A stretch of DNA of 64,000 bases, from NCBI RefSeq assembly GCF_021538895.1, contig NZ_JADDRL010000006.1:1-64000 (forward strand). Reading direction: 5' to 3'. The notes under the pieces were generated by a model that was not told the origin of the DNA, made no database searches, and worked only from the letters and a program-made list of their open reading frames with translations. Position 1 is the stretch's first letter. The number at the start of each line of letters is the position of its first letter. Source of the stretch: Streptomyces olivochromogenes. Its GTDB lineage: Bacteria; Actinomycetota; Actinomycetes; Streptomycetales; Streptomycetaceae. The translations under genes were made by a program, and so were the position numbers. Below, one piece after another: positions 49,070 through 56,897 of the stretch.

Positions 49070-49765
49070 CTAGCGGCCTTCCCCTTCCCGGCCCGTGGGA
49101 AGTTCCCTGGTCAGGGGAAGGGGGAAGCCGAGCGCCGCTGCCGCCGCTTCCGGCGTCGGCTGTGTCCAGCGCTCCACCATCGACTGGTTGGAGGACAGGG
49201 AACGTAGTTCCGCGCGGTCCAGGTAGAGAGTGCCGTCGAGGTGGTCCGTCTCGTGTTGGACGATGCGGGCGGGCCAGCCGGTGAACGTCTCGTCGACGGT
49301 GCGGCCGTGTTCGTCCTGGGCGCGCAGGCGCACCTCGGCGTGGCGGGCGACCACGGCCTGCCAGCCCGGCACGCTCAGGCAGCCCTCGAAGAACGCGGCG
49401 CGGGCGGTGCCGACCGGCTCGTACGACGGGTTGACCAGGACGCGGAACGGCTGCGGGACCCGGCCGCGGGCCAGCCGTACCTCGTCCGGGACCGGCGCCG
49501 GATCCTCGACGACCGCGAGCCGGAGTTCCACTCCGACCTGTGGCGCGGCCAGTCCGACGCCCGGGGCCGCGTGCATGGTGCGGCGCAGCGCCTCGATGAA
49601 ACGGGCCAGCAGGGCGGGCTCCAGCTGGCCGTCGAACGGCTCGGTGCCGCGCCGCAGTACCGGGTCGCCGGCCGCGACGATGGGCAACGGGCCGTCACCC
49701 GCGAGGAGTTGCTCGACCCGTTCGGCGAGGGGCGCGCGTTCGGCACGGTCATGGGGAGTCGCCAT
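49070..49765 (-). CDS. def: Peptide deformylase
   Basis: This 231-residue enzyme removes the formyl group from nascent N-terminal Met. All three signature motifs are present: GVGLAAPQVG, EGCLSVPG (metal Cys) and QHETDHLDG (metal His pair and catalytic Glu). It is longer than typical deformylases, with N- and C-terminal extensions as in several Streptomyces paralogues. It is probably an extra copy, since translation-linked deformylase is usually encoded beside fmt. It converges on the flavoprotein gene with a 22-base gap. Confidence 0.92.
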   Translation of the reverse strand: MATPHDRAERAPLAERVEQLLAGDGPLPIVAAGDPVLRRGTEPFDGQLEPALLARFIEALRRTMHAAPGVGLAAPQVGVELRLAVVEDPAPVPDEVRLARGRVPQPFRVLVNPSYEPVGTARAAFFEGCLSVPGWQAVVARHAEVRLRAQDEHGRTVDETFTGWPARIVQHETDHLDGTLYLDRAELRSLSSNQSMVERWTQPTPEAAAAALGFPLPLTRELPTGREGEGR

Positions 49766-49826
49766 CGGGTCAGCATGCCACGGGCCGCCCGGTGACGGTG
49801 CCGGCCCGGAGCGTCGAGCGCGTGCG

Positions 49827-49856
49827 CGGGGCCCGGTTCAGGTGAACCGGGCCCCG
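49827..49856. terminator. Terminator after the TPR gene
   Basis: CGGGGCCCGGTTCA (49827-49840) pairs perfectly with TGAACCGGGCCCCG (49843-49856); the tip would open to a small loop. It lies between the minus-strand TPR stop (49893) and the deformylase start (49765), so it ends TPR transcription. Confidence 0.7.
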
Positions 49857-49892
49857 TGTGCCGTGCGTCGGCGCCGTCCGACGCCGCCGTGA

Positions 49893-50252
49893 TCAGTCGC
49901 GGTCGAGGTCGCCGACGAGCGCCGAGGCGATCCGCAGGTGCGGCTCCGCCTCCGCGTCCCGCGCCTGCCGCTGGAGCGTGCGGCCCAGCAGCAGCCGGGC
50001 GTAGTGTTCCACCGGGTCGCGCTCGACGATCACGCGCAACTCGGCCTCGGCGCGCCGCAGTTGGGCCGAGTGGTAGTAGGCGCGCGCCAGCAGCAGCCGG
50101 GGTCCGGTCTGCTCCGGCACCTCCTCGACCAGCCCGGCCAGGACACGGGCCGCGCCCGCGTAGTCCTTGGCGTCGAAGAACTGCCGCGCACGCTCCCAGC
50201 GCTCCGCCGCCGTTCCGTGGTCGTAGTACGTCGTCTCCACCTGAGTCTCCAC
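49893..50252 (-). CDS. Tetratricopeptide repeat protein
   Basis: This 119-residue all-helical protein has about three TPR units, for example WERARQFFDAKDYAGAARVLAGLVEEVP, GPRLLLARAYYHSAQLRRAEAELRVIVE, and HYARLLLGRTLQRQARDAEAEPHL in succession. TPR proteins mediate protein contacts; the partner is unknown. It starts at GTG 50252 with a GGAGG site 6 bases upstream. Confidence 0.85.
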   Translation of the reverse strand: METQVETTYYDHGTAAERWERARQFFDAKDYAGAARVLAGLVEEVPEQTGPRLLLARAYYHSAQLRRAEAELRVIVERDPVEHYARLLLGRTLQRQARDAEAEPHLRIASALVGDLDRD

Positions 50253-50315
50253 TCGTGACCTCCTTCGAGGCCGACAACGGAGGCGGATGGTTCAATATTC
50301 CACTACTTCATTCCG

Positions 50316-50489
50316 CTATTCGCCGAGGGCGGCCAGCTCGGCGTTGGCCCGCTCGGTCACGAGGGTCAGCACGCGGCCGGCGACGGCCCGGTCCTCCTCG
50401 GAGATGCCCGCGTAGGGGCGGTCGGCGACGGCCGAGCCCTCGGCGGAGGCCTTGGCGTACAGGTCCCGGCCCGCGTCCGTGATCCGTAG
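50316..50489 (-). pseudogene. MarR-family regulator, 3' remnant
   Basis: The minus strand reads 57 codons to a TAG at 50316-50318: LRITDAGRDLYAKASAEG, then SEEDRAVAGRVLTLVTERAN and AELAALGE. This is the C-terminal part of a MarR regulator (LRITDAG strand and the final dimerisation helix). The DNA-binding domain is absent: at about 50489 the sequence changes to the 3' end of a plus-strand DUF347 gene. No start codon or ribosome-binding site exists for what is left. Confidence 0.8.
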
Positions 50490-50699
50490 AGCTTCTGGAT
50501 CGCCTACATCCTCACCCGGCCGCTCGGCGCCTCGATCGGTGACTACCTCTCCCAGCCGACCTCGGACGGCGGGCTGGGCCTCGGCACGGTGATCACCAGT
50601 TCCCTGTTCCTGACCGTCATCCTGGGTCTGGTCGTGTACCTGGGGGTGACCCGCAAGGACGTCGCCACGCCGGAGCGGACCGGCCGACAGACGGTGTGA
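50490..50699 (+). pseudogene. DUF347 membrane protein, 3' remnant
   Basis: From AGC at 50490 to TGA at 50697-50699 the plus strand reads SFWIAYILTRPLGASIGDYL, then DGGLGLGTVITSSLFLTVIL and VTRKDVATPERTGRQTV. This is the fourth repeat and last helix of a DUF347 protein, aligning with SFWTAYVITRPLGASLADW in the gene at 53971. The codon before AGC is TAG, and the first three repeats are missing. It is a third DUF347 copy in this locus, now broken. Confidence 0.82.
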
Positions 50700-50715
50700 C
50701 CTGTACCCATTACGT

Positions 50716-50737
50716 GTTCAGGATGCGTTCAGGATCT
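50716..50737 (+). promoter_or_regulatory. 11-bp direct repeat upstream of the DUF347 gene
   Basis: GTTCAGGATGC (50716-50726) is followed without gap by GTTCAGGATCT (50727-50737). Contiguous 11-bp direct repeats are the usual binding geometry of OmpR/PhoB-type response regulators. A related pair lies upstream of the DUF347 gene at 53971. Confidence 0.65.
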
Positions 50738-50793
50738 CTGTGCCACGGTCGAAGAGATCGATCTCGGCCGCCGTCGGCGGCCGACTCAACTCA

Positions 50794-50830
50794 CAGGGCG
50801 CTCGTCCCGACTCCGGGGGCGAGCGCCCTG
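50794..50830 (+). terminator. Hairpin in the DUF347 leader
   Basis: CAGGGCGCTCG (50794-50804) pairs perfectly with CGAGCGCCCTG (50820-50830) across 15 bases. It lies after the direct repeat and 28 bases before the TTG start, so it would be in the 5' leader. It could be an attenuator or a stray terminator. Confidence 0.5.
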
Positions 50831-50858
50831 TCGTTCGACCGGACAAGGAGAAGCTGAG

Positions 50859-51737
50859 TTGGAGAAATCCGAGGTCTTCACCGACCTCGACGTGGCGAAC
50901 ACGTCGGGAACGACCAAGTCGGTGATGAAGAAACTGCCCGAGGTCACGCTGGCTTTCTGGATCATGAAGATCGCCGCGACGACCCTGGGCGAGACGGCGG
51001 GCGACCTCTTCGCACAAACCCTGAAGCTGGGCTACTTCCTCACCACGATCGCGCTGTTCGTGATCTTCGTGGTGACCCTCGTGGTGCAGCTGCGATCCAG
51101 CCGCTACAACCCGTTCTTCTACTGGACCGTGATCCTGTCGACCAGCATGGCCGGCACCACGATGTCCGACTTCATGAACCGCGACGCCAGCGCCAAGTTC
51201 CTCTCGAACGGCGCGACCAAGCTGGGCTGGGGCCCACAGGGCCTCGGCCTGGGCTACCCCGCCGGAGCGGCGATCCTGATCTCGATCCTCCTGGCGATCT
51301 TCCTCGCCTGGAAGCTGAGCGGGATGACCTTCCAGATCCGCGACATCGTCACGTTCAGGGGCGAGGCCCTGTTCTGGGCGGCGATCCTCGTGTCGAACAC
51401 CCTCGGCACCTCGATGGGCGACTTCCTGTCCGACAGTTCCGGCCTCGGCTACGCCGGTGGCGCGCTCCTCGTGGCCGGGGCGCTCGGCGTGCTCCTGGCA
51501 CTGATGAAGGTGCCGGTCGTGCCCAACGTGCTGCTGTTCTGGATCGCCTTCGTCCTCACCCGCCCGCTGGGCGCCACCGCGGGCGACTTCCTCACCAAGC
51601 CGGTCGCCAAGGGCGGCCTGGACCTCGGCACCGCGGGCTCGTCCGCCGTGCTGCTCGTCCTCCTGTTCGGGCTGATGGCTTACGCCCACATGCAGGAGCG
51701 CCGGACCGCCACCGCGCCGGCGCACGAGGAGCGGTAG
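50859..51737 (+). CDS. DUF347 (COG4705) four-repeat membrane protein
   Basis: This 292-residue integral membrane protein has four DUF347 repeats, each with a conserved FW and a Thr/Gly...Asp motif. They are KLPEVTLAFWIMKIAATTLG with ETAGD, NPFFYWTVILSTSMAGTTMS, GEALFWAAILVSNTLGTSMG and NVLLFWIAFVLTRPLGATAG. Each repeat contributes about two helices. No function is established for the family. The TTG start is preceded by AAGGAG. It faces the histidine kinase gene (4-base gap between stops) and shares its upstream repeat with the paralogue at 53971. Confidence 0.88.
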   Translation: MEKSEVFTDLDVANTSGTTKSVMKKLPEVTLAFWIMKIAATTLGETAGDLFAQTLKLGYFLTTIALFVIFVVTLVVQLRSSRYNPFFYWTVILSTSMAGTTMSDFMNRDASAKFLSNGATKLGWGPQGLGLGYPAGAAILISILLAIFLAWKLSGMTFQIRDIVTFRGEALFWAAILVSNTLGTSMGDFLSDSSGLGYAGGALLVAGALGVLLALMKVPVVPNVLLFWIAFVLTRPLGATAGDFLTKPVAKGGLDLGTAGSSAVLLVLLFGLMAYAHMQERRTATAPAHEER

Positions 51738-51741
51738 CCGG

Positions 51742-53121
51742 TCACCCGGCGGGGAGACTGACGGTGAACCTGGCTCCGGGCGTGTGCCCGGGATCGTAGG
51801 AAACCTCGCCGCCGACGGCGCGGGCCAGACGTCGCGCGAGCGGCAGTCCGAGGCCCGCGCCGTCGTGGCCGTCGCCGGTGTCGGCACGGCGGCCGGGCTG
51901 GAACAGCTCGTCCACGAACGGCTCGGGCACACCGGGGCCGTCGTCGACGACGTCGATCCACACGCCACTGGGCAGGCGTCGCGCGGACACGACCACGCTG
52001 GAGCGGGCATAGCGGACGGCGTTGGCGAGCAGCGGGCCGACGATGCGTTCGAGGAGGGCGGATGCCACTCCCGCCTCCAGCACCCGCGTGCCCGTCTCCA
52101 CCGTGGCCTTCACCCGGTCCGGCGGGTCCAGGCTCCGCAGCAGGTGACTCAGCACGGGCACGACATCGGTCGTCGCGGGAGCGGTCGCCGGGTTGAGCGC
52201 GTTCTCGCGGGCGTCGTTGAGGAGCGTGTCGCAGATCGAGCGCATGGACTGGGCGGCCTCGCTGATCACCTCGTGAGTGGCCTGGGTCTCGGCTTCGGAG
52301 CGCGGGCGGGCCCGCCACCAGTCGAGTTCCATGATGATCCGGGCGAGCGGCGTGCGCAGTTCGTGGGACAGCTCTCCCGTCAGCTGCTGCTCATGGCGCA
52401 GGACGGTGCGTATGCGGTCGAGGAGCGCGTCCAACGAGCCGCCCAGACGGGCGAGTTCGACCGGGTGGTCCGCCGCGCCGAAGCGGTCGTCGGAGCCCAC
52501 GGCGCTCCACTGGGTGGCCTGGTCGGTCATCGTCCGCACCGGTCGCAGCGCCCGGCCGACGGACAGGCGCGTGAGGACGTACGTGCATCCGAGCATCACC
52601 GCGTCCAGGACGAGCGACGCCAGCAGCAGGGTGTCGGCCGAACTGCGGTACGGAGCCAGGTCCAGGGCGGTGACGACCGTGGCCGTGGCGTCGCGGCCGG
52701 GGATCCGCTGGGAGCACAGCCGGACGGGCCGGTGACCGTCGGCCGTCGCGCACACCGGCTTCGGCTGTGCGGCCAGCCGGCCGGCGGCCCGGGTCAGCGG
52801 GCTCCCCGTGGTGGCGGAGGGGGGCTTCTCCAGCAGGCGGGCGCCCGCGTAGATCCACACGTTCGCGTCGAGGAGGCGGTCGTTGACGGTCTCCAGGATG
52901 CGCACCCGGGGACCGCTGGTGTCGACGGTGGTGGTCACCGCCGCCGCTCTGGTGCGCAGTTCGTCGTCCACCTGGTGCTGCAGGTGCTCGTCCATCACGG
53001 CGTTGAACGCCACGGTCAGGACCGTCATCAGCAGGGCGGCGGTGGCCAGCGCCACGAGGGAGAGCCGGCCCCGCAGGGTACGCGGGACCAGGCGGCGCGA
53101 GCGGCGCAGGACGCGGTTCAT
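51742..53121 (-). CDS. OmpR-type sensor histidine kinase
   Basis: This 459-residue membrane kinase has an N-terminal helix (about residues 20-42), an extracytoplasmic domain of about 120 residues containing two Cys (PVCATADG and RLCSQR), and a second helix (about 162-182). HAMP, a HisKA domain with H253 in GELSHELRTPLARI, and a HATPase domain (NAVRYA, DDGPGVPEPF, GAGLGLPLARRL) follow. The two external cysteines could form a disulfide, perhaps part of the sensing domain (inference). Its ATG overlaps the stop of the response regulator gene. Confidence 0.9.
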   Translation of the reverse strand: MNRVLRRSRRLVPRTLRGRLSLVALATAALLMTVLTVAFNAVMDEHLQHQVDDELRTRAAAVTTTVDTSGPRVRILETVNDRLLDANVWIYAGARLLEKPPSATTGSPLTRAAGRLAAQPKPVCATADGHRPVRLCSQRIPGRDATATVVTALDLAPYRSSADTLLLASLVLDAVMLGCTYVLTRLSVGRALRPVRTMTDQATQWSAVGSDDRFGAADHPVELARLGGSLDALLDRIRTVLRHEQQLTGELSHELRTPLARIIMELDWWRARPRSEAETQATHEVISEAAQSMRSICDTLLNDARENALNPATAPATTDVVPVLSHLLRSLDPPDRVKATVETGTRVLEAGVASALLERIVGPLLANAVRYARSSVVVSARRLPSGVWIDVVDDGPGVPEPFVDELFQPGRRADTGDGHDGAGLGLPLARRLARAVGGEVSYDPGHTPGARFTVSLPAG

Positions 53122-53780
53122 GACAGGCGGTGTCCGACGCCACGTGCCGTCTCGATCGTCAGCCGGCTGCCGGCCCGGCGCAGCTTGCGGCGCAATCGGG
53201 TCAGGTACTGGTCCACCGTGTTGTCGGTGACGTGCGTGCCCTCGGGCCAGCCGGCCCGCACCAGATCACGGCGCCGCACCAGCGTTCCGTCGGCGGCGAC
53301 GAGTGTGGCCAGCAGCCGGAACTCCGTCGGGGAGAGGTCGGTGCGGACCCCGTGCACGGTCGCACTGTGGTCCACCGCGTCGAGGACCAGATCGCCGGTC
53401 GCGGTGCTGGGGCGTGGGGCGGCCCGTCTGATCCCCGCGCGCAGCCTGGCGGCGAGTTCGGCGAGATGAAAGGGCTTGGGCAGGTAGTCGTCGCCCCCGG
53501 CGGAGAAGCCGGACAGGCGGTCGGTGAGATGGTGCCGGGCGGTCAGGAAGATCACCGGGGCGAGGAAGCCGTTGGCGCGCATGGCCTGGCAGACGTCCCG
53601 CCCGTCCGAGTCGGGCAGGCCGACATCCAGGACGGCCGCGGCGGTGTCGGCGGTCGCCAGCCGCAGGGCGGTGGCACCGTCGGGGGCGAGGACCGGCTCG
53701 AACTCCTCGTCCTGCAGGCCTCGGCGCAGCACGTCCCGCAGGGCGTGATCGTCCTCAACAACCAGGATCTTGGGTCGCAT
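53118..53780 (-). CDS. OmpR-family response regulator
   Basis: This 220-residue regulator has a receiver domain (MRPKILVVEDDHALRDVL, phospho-acceptor D52 in VLDVGLPDSDG, Lys in YLPKPFHL) and a winged-helix output domain (DLSPTEFRLLATLVAADGTLVRR, ending RGVGHRLS). GGAGGATC lies before the ATG, which rejects a much longer upstream ORF. It is coupled to the kinase gene. Its output domain is the type that binds direct repeats such as those at 50716 and 54843, so both DUF347 genes are likely targets (inference). Confidence 0.9.
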   Translation of the reverse strand: MRPKILVVEDDHALRDVLRRGLQDEEFEPVLAPDGATALRLATADTAAAVLDVGLPDSDGRDVCQAMRANGFLAPVIFLTARHHLTDRLSGFSAGGDDYLPKPFHLAELAARLRAGIRRAAPRPSTATGDLVLDAVDHSATVHGVRTDLSPTEFRLLATLVAADGTLVRRRDLVRAGWPEGTHVTDNTVDQYLTRLRRKLRRAGSRLTIETARGVGHRLS

Positions 53781-53878
53781 GATCCTCCGTCGGCCCTGCG
53801 GCCATGCTCGTACGTGCGAGGGGCGTCTCGGGCGGCCACCGGGCGGTCGCCCCCGAGCGAGCGGATGACCACAGAAAA

Positions 53879-53903
53879 GTAGACCGTCTACGCAACTGTA
53901 GAC
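53879..53903. promoter_or_regulatory. GTAGAC palindrome and repeat upstream of the response regulator
   Basis: GTAGAC-C-GTCTAC (53879-53891) is a perfect palindrome around one base, and a third GTAGAC follows at 53898-53903, giving an overlapping CGTCTAC-N6-GTAGACG on the other strand. It lies about 100 bases before the response regulator start. The binding protein is unknown; the lost MarR is one candidate. A separate direct repeat, GTCGTACGCCCT, is at 53945-53956 and 53961-53972. Confidence 0.5.
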
Positions 53904-53970
53904 GAACCCCGGACCAGGAGGGTTCCCGAGCCGCGCCTCCTCCTGTCGTACGCCCTGTCCGTCGTACGCC

Positions 53971-54801
53971 CTAGCGCTCGACGTCCTGACGGGACACGGC
54001 CAGGTAACCCACGAAGCACACAATGGCGACCGTCCAGGCGAGGGTGACCGGCCCCAGCCCCAGTCCGAGCCCGCCGCGGGCATGGCCGAGTGCCATCCAG
54101 TCGGCGAGGGACGCGCCGAGGGGACGAGTGATCACGTAGGCGGTCCAGAAGGACGTCACGGCGTTCAGTCCGGCGAAGCGGTGGGCGAGGGCGGGCACGC
54201 AGATCGCGGCGGCGAACAGGGCGACGGAACCCAGGTATCCGAAGCCGACGGTGGCGGTCAGGTCGCCGGCCGCGGTGCCGAGGGCGAACGTGGCGAGAAC
54301 GGCCGCCCAGTAGAAGGCCTCGCGGCGGCGGGTGCGGATGCTGTGGATGGAGAGGGTGCGCTCACTGGCGTACCACAGGGCGAAGACGGCGGCCAGTGCG
54401 GTGAGGAACAGCGGAGTCGACACCGTGTAGGAGATGCCGAGGCCGACGTGCAGGACGTCGGCCGCCATCGTGCCGAACACGCTGACCATGACGATGGCCG
54501 TCCAGTACACCCAGGCGACGTACCGGCGGACGGCGAACTGGACGACCAGGGAGGCCACCAGGGCCAGACCGCCCAGCGCGACCGCCGGGACCGGGCCGAG
54601 CAGACGGGCCAGCAGATCCGATGCCGTCTCACCCATGCCCGTCGTGAGGACTTTGATCATCCAGAAGTAGACGGTCACTTCCGGCACCTTGTTCAGCAGG
54701 GGCCGGAGGGGAGCGAGGGGGCGGTCGTCGAGGAGGTGCTCTGTGGTCATGACGCGCACGATGACACGGTGAAGTCCCGGTTCCACAGATGCCTTTGCCA
54801 T
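53971..54801 (-). CDS. DUF347 (COG4705) four-repeat membrane protein
   Basis: This 276-residue paralogue of the protein encoded at 50859 has the same four repeats: KVPEVTVYFWMIKVLTTGMG with ETASD, VAWVYWTAIVMVSVFGTMAA, REAFYWAAVLATFALGTAAG and VTSFWTAYVITRPLGASLAD. The start is uncertain. ATG 54801 has a GAGG about 9 bases upstream; ATG 54750 gives an N-terminus closer to the paralogue's length but has no ribosome-binding site. It lies upstream of the two-component genes on the same strand, with a 190-base gap. Function unknown. Confidence 0.85.
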   Translation of the reverse strand: MAKASVEPGLHRVIVRVMTTEHLLDDRPLAPLRPLLNKVPEVTVYFWMIKVLTTGMGETASDLLARLLGPVPAVALGGLALVASLVVQFAVRRYVAWVYWTAIVMVSVFGTMAADVLHVGLGISYTVSTPLFLTALAAVFALWYASERTLSIHSIRTRRREAFYWAAVLATFALGTAAGDLTATVGFGYLGSVALFAAAICVPALAHRFAGLNAVTSFWTAYVITRPLGASLADWMALGHARGGLGLGLGPVTLAWTVAIVCFVGYLAVSRQDVER

Positions 54802-54842
54802 TGTTTTGACGCCTCAAATGCATGAGTTTCAAAAGCGGGCCG

Positions 54843-54864
54843 GCAGTCTGACCGCAACCTGAAC
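54843..54864 (-). promoter_or_regulatory. 11-bp direct repeat upstream of the second DUF347 gene
   Basis: Read on the minus strand, GTTCAGGTTGC (54864-54854) is followed directly by GGTCAGACTGC (54853-54843). This pair has the same 11-bp period and GTTCAGGwTGC core as the repeat at 50716. It lies 42 bases before the ATG at 54801. On the same strand TTGAAA-N17-TCAAAA follows and could be the promoter. Confidence 0.6.
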
Positions 54865-54959
54865 ACCTTGAGGAAATCCCTGGTCAGGCGAATTGCATCG
54901 GTGATATCCCGGTACTTTCGCATGCCCTGCTCCGTGCCACGTCGGCTCGGTGTCCCGTA

Positions 54960-55009
54960 GTACCGCGGTACCACCGAAGGGCCCGGGTTCAGCCTCCGGT
55001 ACCACCGAA
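54960..55009 (+). promoter_or_regulatory. Palindrome and direct repeats upstream of the ABC exporter
   Basis: GTACCGCGGTAC (54960-54971) is a perfect 12-bp palindrome. CGGTACCACCGAA occurs at 54966-54978 and again at 54997-55009, 31 bp (about three helical turns) apart. The element lies 77-126 bases before the ATPase gene. It is a good candidate for binding by the NarL-type response regulator encoded at the end of the operon. Confidence 0.6.
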
Positions 55010-55085
55010 ATGGGGCGATCTCGAACTTAGGTTGTGGGTGTGGCGTCGGATACGACGGACGCCGAGCCCGAGAGAAAGAGCGCCC

Positions 55086-56033
55086 ATGATCGACGCACGG
55101 CAGTTGACCAAGAGGTACGGCGAGAAGACGGCCGTGGACGGCCTGGAATTCGTCGTGAAGCCGGGCACGGTGACCGGCTTTCTGGGCCCGAACGGAGCGG
55201 GCAAGTCCACGACGATGCGCATGGTCGTCGGCCTGGACGCCCCCACGAGCGGCTCCGTCACGGTGAACGGCCACCGCTACGGCCGGCATCGGGCACCGCT
55301 CCAGGAGGTCGGAGCCCTCCTGGAGGCCAAGTCGATCCACCCGGGCCGATCGGCCTACCACCACCTCAGGGCGCTGGCGCTGACGCACGGCATCCCCCGC
55401 CGACGCGTCGAGGAGGTCGTCGACATCGCCGGCCTGAGCGGCGTGGCCAGGAAGCGGGCGGGTTCCTTCTCCCTCGGGATGGGCCAGCGGCTCGGCATCG
55501 CCGCGGCCCTGCTGGGCGACCCGCAGACGGTGATGCTGGATGAACCCGTCAACGGGCTCGACCCCGAAGGCGTGCTCTGGATCCGTAACCTCCTCACGTC
55601 GCTCGCCGAGGAAGGGCGCACGGTGTTCGTGTCGTCGCACCTGATGAGCGAGATGGCGCTGGTGGCCGACCACCTCATCGTCGTCGGGCGTGGCCGGCTG
55701 CTCGCCGACACGACCGTGCGGGACCTGGTGCGCGAGGCGGGCGGCGACACCGTGCGCGTGGCCACGCAGGACCCGGCGCGGTTGAGGGACGTCCTGGCCG
55801 GGCCGGGCGTCGACGTCACCGGGCGGATCGGCTCCGAGGAGTTGCAGGTCACCGGGCTGACCGCGCGCGAGATAGGCCTGACGGCCGCCGAACACGGGAT
55901 CGCGCTGTTCGAACTGAGCACGCGCCAGGTGTCGCTGGAGGAGGCGTTCATGAACCTGACCAGGGATGCCGTGGAGTATCACGGCTCCACCACCGGCACC
56001 AGGACCGTCGAGTCCGTCGGGAGGCTCGCATGA
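55086..56033 (+). CDS. ABC transporter ATP-binding protein (export type)
   Basis: This 315-residue ATPase has Walker A GPNGAGKST, signature SLGMGQRLGIAAALLGDP (replacing LSGGQ, as in many antibiotic/lantibiotic exporters), Walker B VMLDEPVNGLDPEG and a switch His in VSSHLMSE. A C-terminal extension of about 100 residues resembles BcrA/DrrA-type exporters. It should pair with the permease encoded with a 4-base overlap. Regulation by the kinase/regulator pair that follows is likely. Confidence 0.9.
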   Translation: MIDARQLTKRYGEKTAVDGLEFVVKPGTVTGFLGPNGAGKSTTMRMVVGLDAPTSGSVTVNGHRYGRHRAPLQEVGALLEAKSIHPGRSAYHHLRALALTHGIPRRRVEEVVDIAGLSGVARKRAGSFSLGMGQRLGIAAALLGDPQTVMLDEPVNGLDPEGVLWIRNLLTSLAEEGRTVFVSSHLMSEMALVADHLIVVGRGRLLADTTVRDLVREAGGDTVRVATQDPARLRDVLAGPGVDVTGRIGSEELQVTGLTAREIGLTAAEHGIALFELSTRQVSLEEAFMNLTRDAVEYHGSTTGTRTVESVGRLA

Positions 56034-56869
56034 GCACCCTCACGGCGGCCACCGAAGCGGCTCCCACCGCGCCCGCCCGTCCCGCCTACCGGGTGACCGG
56101 TCGGCGCGTGCTCGCCTCGGAATGGGCCAAACTCTGGTCGCTGCGGTCGACCTGGATCACGCTCGGCCTGGGACTGCTGTTCCTCGTCGCGTTCGGGCTG
56201 ATCGCCGCCGGCCGCTACAAGTCCGGGCTCGGCTCCGGCCGCATGGACCGGGACTTCGCCCGTTCGACCGCGGTGAGTCTCTCGCTCTTCGGCACGAACT
56301 TCGCCCAGTTGGCCCTGGGCTTCCTCGGTGTGCTGGTCACCGCGGGGGAGTACTCGACCGGCATGATCCGGTCCACCCTGGCGGCCGTACCGAGGCGTCT
56401 CCCGGTGCTCTGGTCGAAGGCGGCCGTGCTCGGCCTGGTGGCGCTGGTCATCGGCACGATCGGCGTGTTCGTCGCCTTCCTGTTCGGCAGCCGGATCGTG
56501 GCCGGCACACCCGCGGGCATGGACTTCTCGCACGCCGGGGTCCTGCGGAGCCTGCTGGGAGCCGGGCTCTACCTGGGCCTCGTCGGCGTGATCGGCACCG
56601 CCCTGGGCTCGCTGCTCCGCTCCGTGGCGGGCGGCATCTCGGTGCTGGTCGCCGCGCTGATGCTGATTCCCGGACTGGTCACCCTGCTCCCCAGCTCTTG
56701 GCAGGACGACATCAGCCCCTGTCTGCCGAGCAACGCGGGGGAGTCGATGTTCGCCCTGACCCACGACGCCACCAGCCTGCCGCCCGGGGCCGGGCTGCTG
56801 GTTCTCCTCGGCTGGACCGCGCTCGCGCTGTCCGGGGCGGCGTACCGGCTGCTGCGCAGCGACGTCTGA
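56030..56869 (+). CDS. ABC-2 type permease
   Basis: This 279-residue membrane protein has about six helices (near residues 37-57, 80-110, 128-155, 175-195, 200-225 and 245-270) and an N-terminal Ala/Pro-rich cytoplasmic tail. It has the ABC-2 build seen in exporters of peptides, lipids or antibiotics. The substrate is unknown. The start ATG overlaps the ATPase stop (ATGA). Confidence 0.85.
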   Translation: MSTLTAATEAAPTAPARPAYRVTGRRVLASEWAKLWSLRSTWITLGLGLLFLVAFGLIAAGRYKSGLGSGRMDRDFARSTAVSLSLFGTNFAQLALGFLGVLVTAGEYSTGMIRSTLAAVPRRLPVLWSKAAVLGLVALVIGTIGVFVAFLFGSRIVAGTPAGMDFSHAGVLRSLLGAGLYLGLVGVIGTALGSLLRSVAGGISVLVAALMLIPGLVTLLPSSWQDDISPCLPSNAGESMFALTHDATSLPPGAGLLVLLGWTALALSGAAYRLLRSDV

Positions 56870-56897
56870 CACCCCGCATGATGATCAGGTGACCCCC

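Noticed and set aside
50490..50699. The DUF347 fragment as a functional small gene
   Set aside because: There is no start codon, ribosome-binding site or promoter, the preceding codon is TAG, and three of four repeats are missing.
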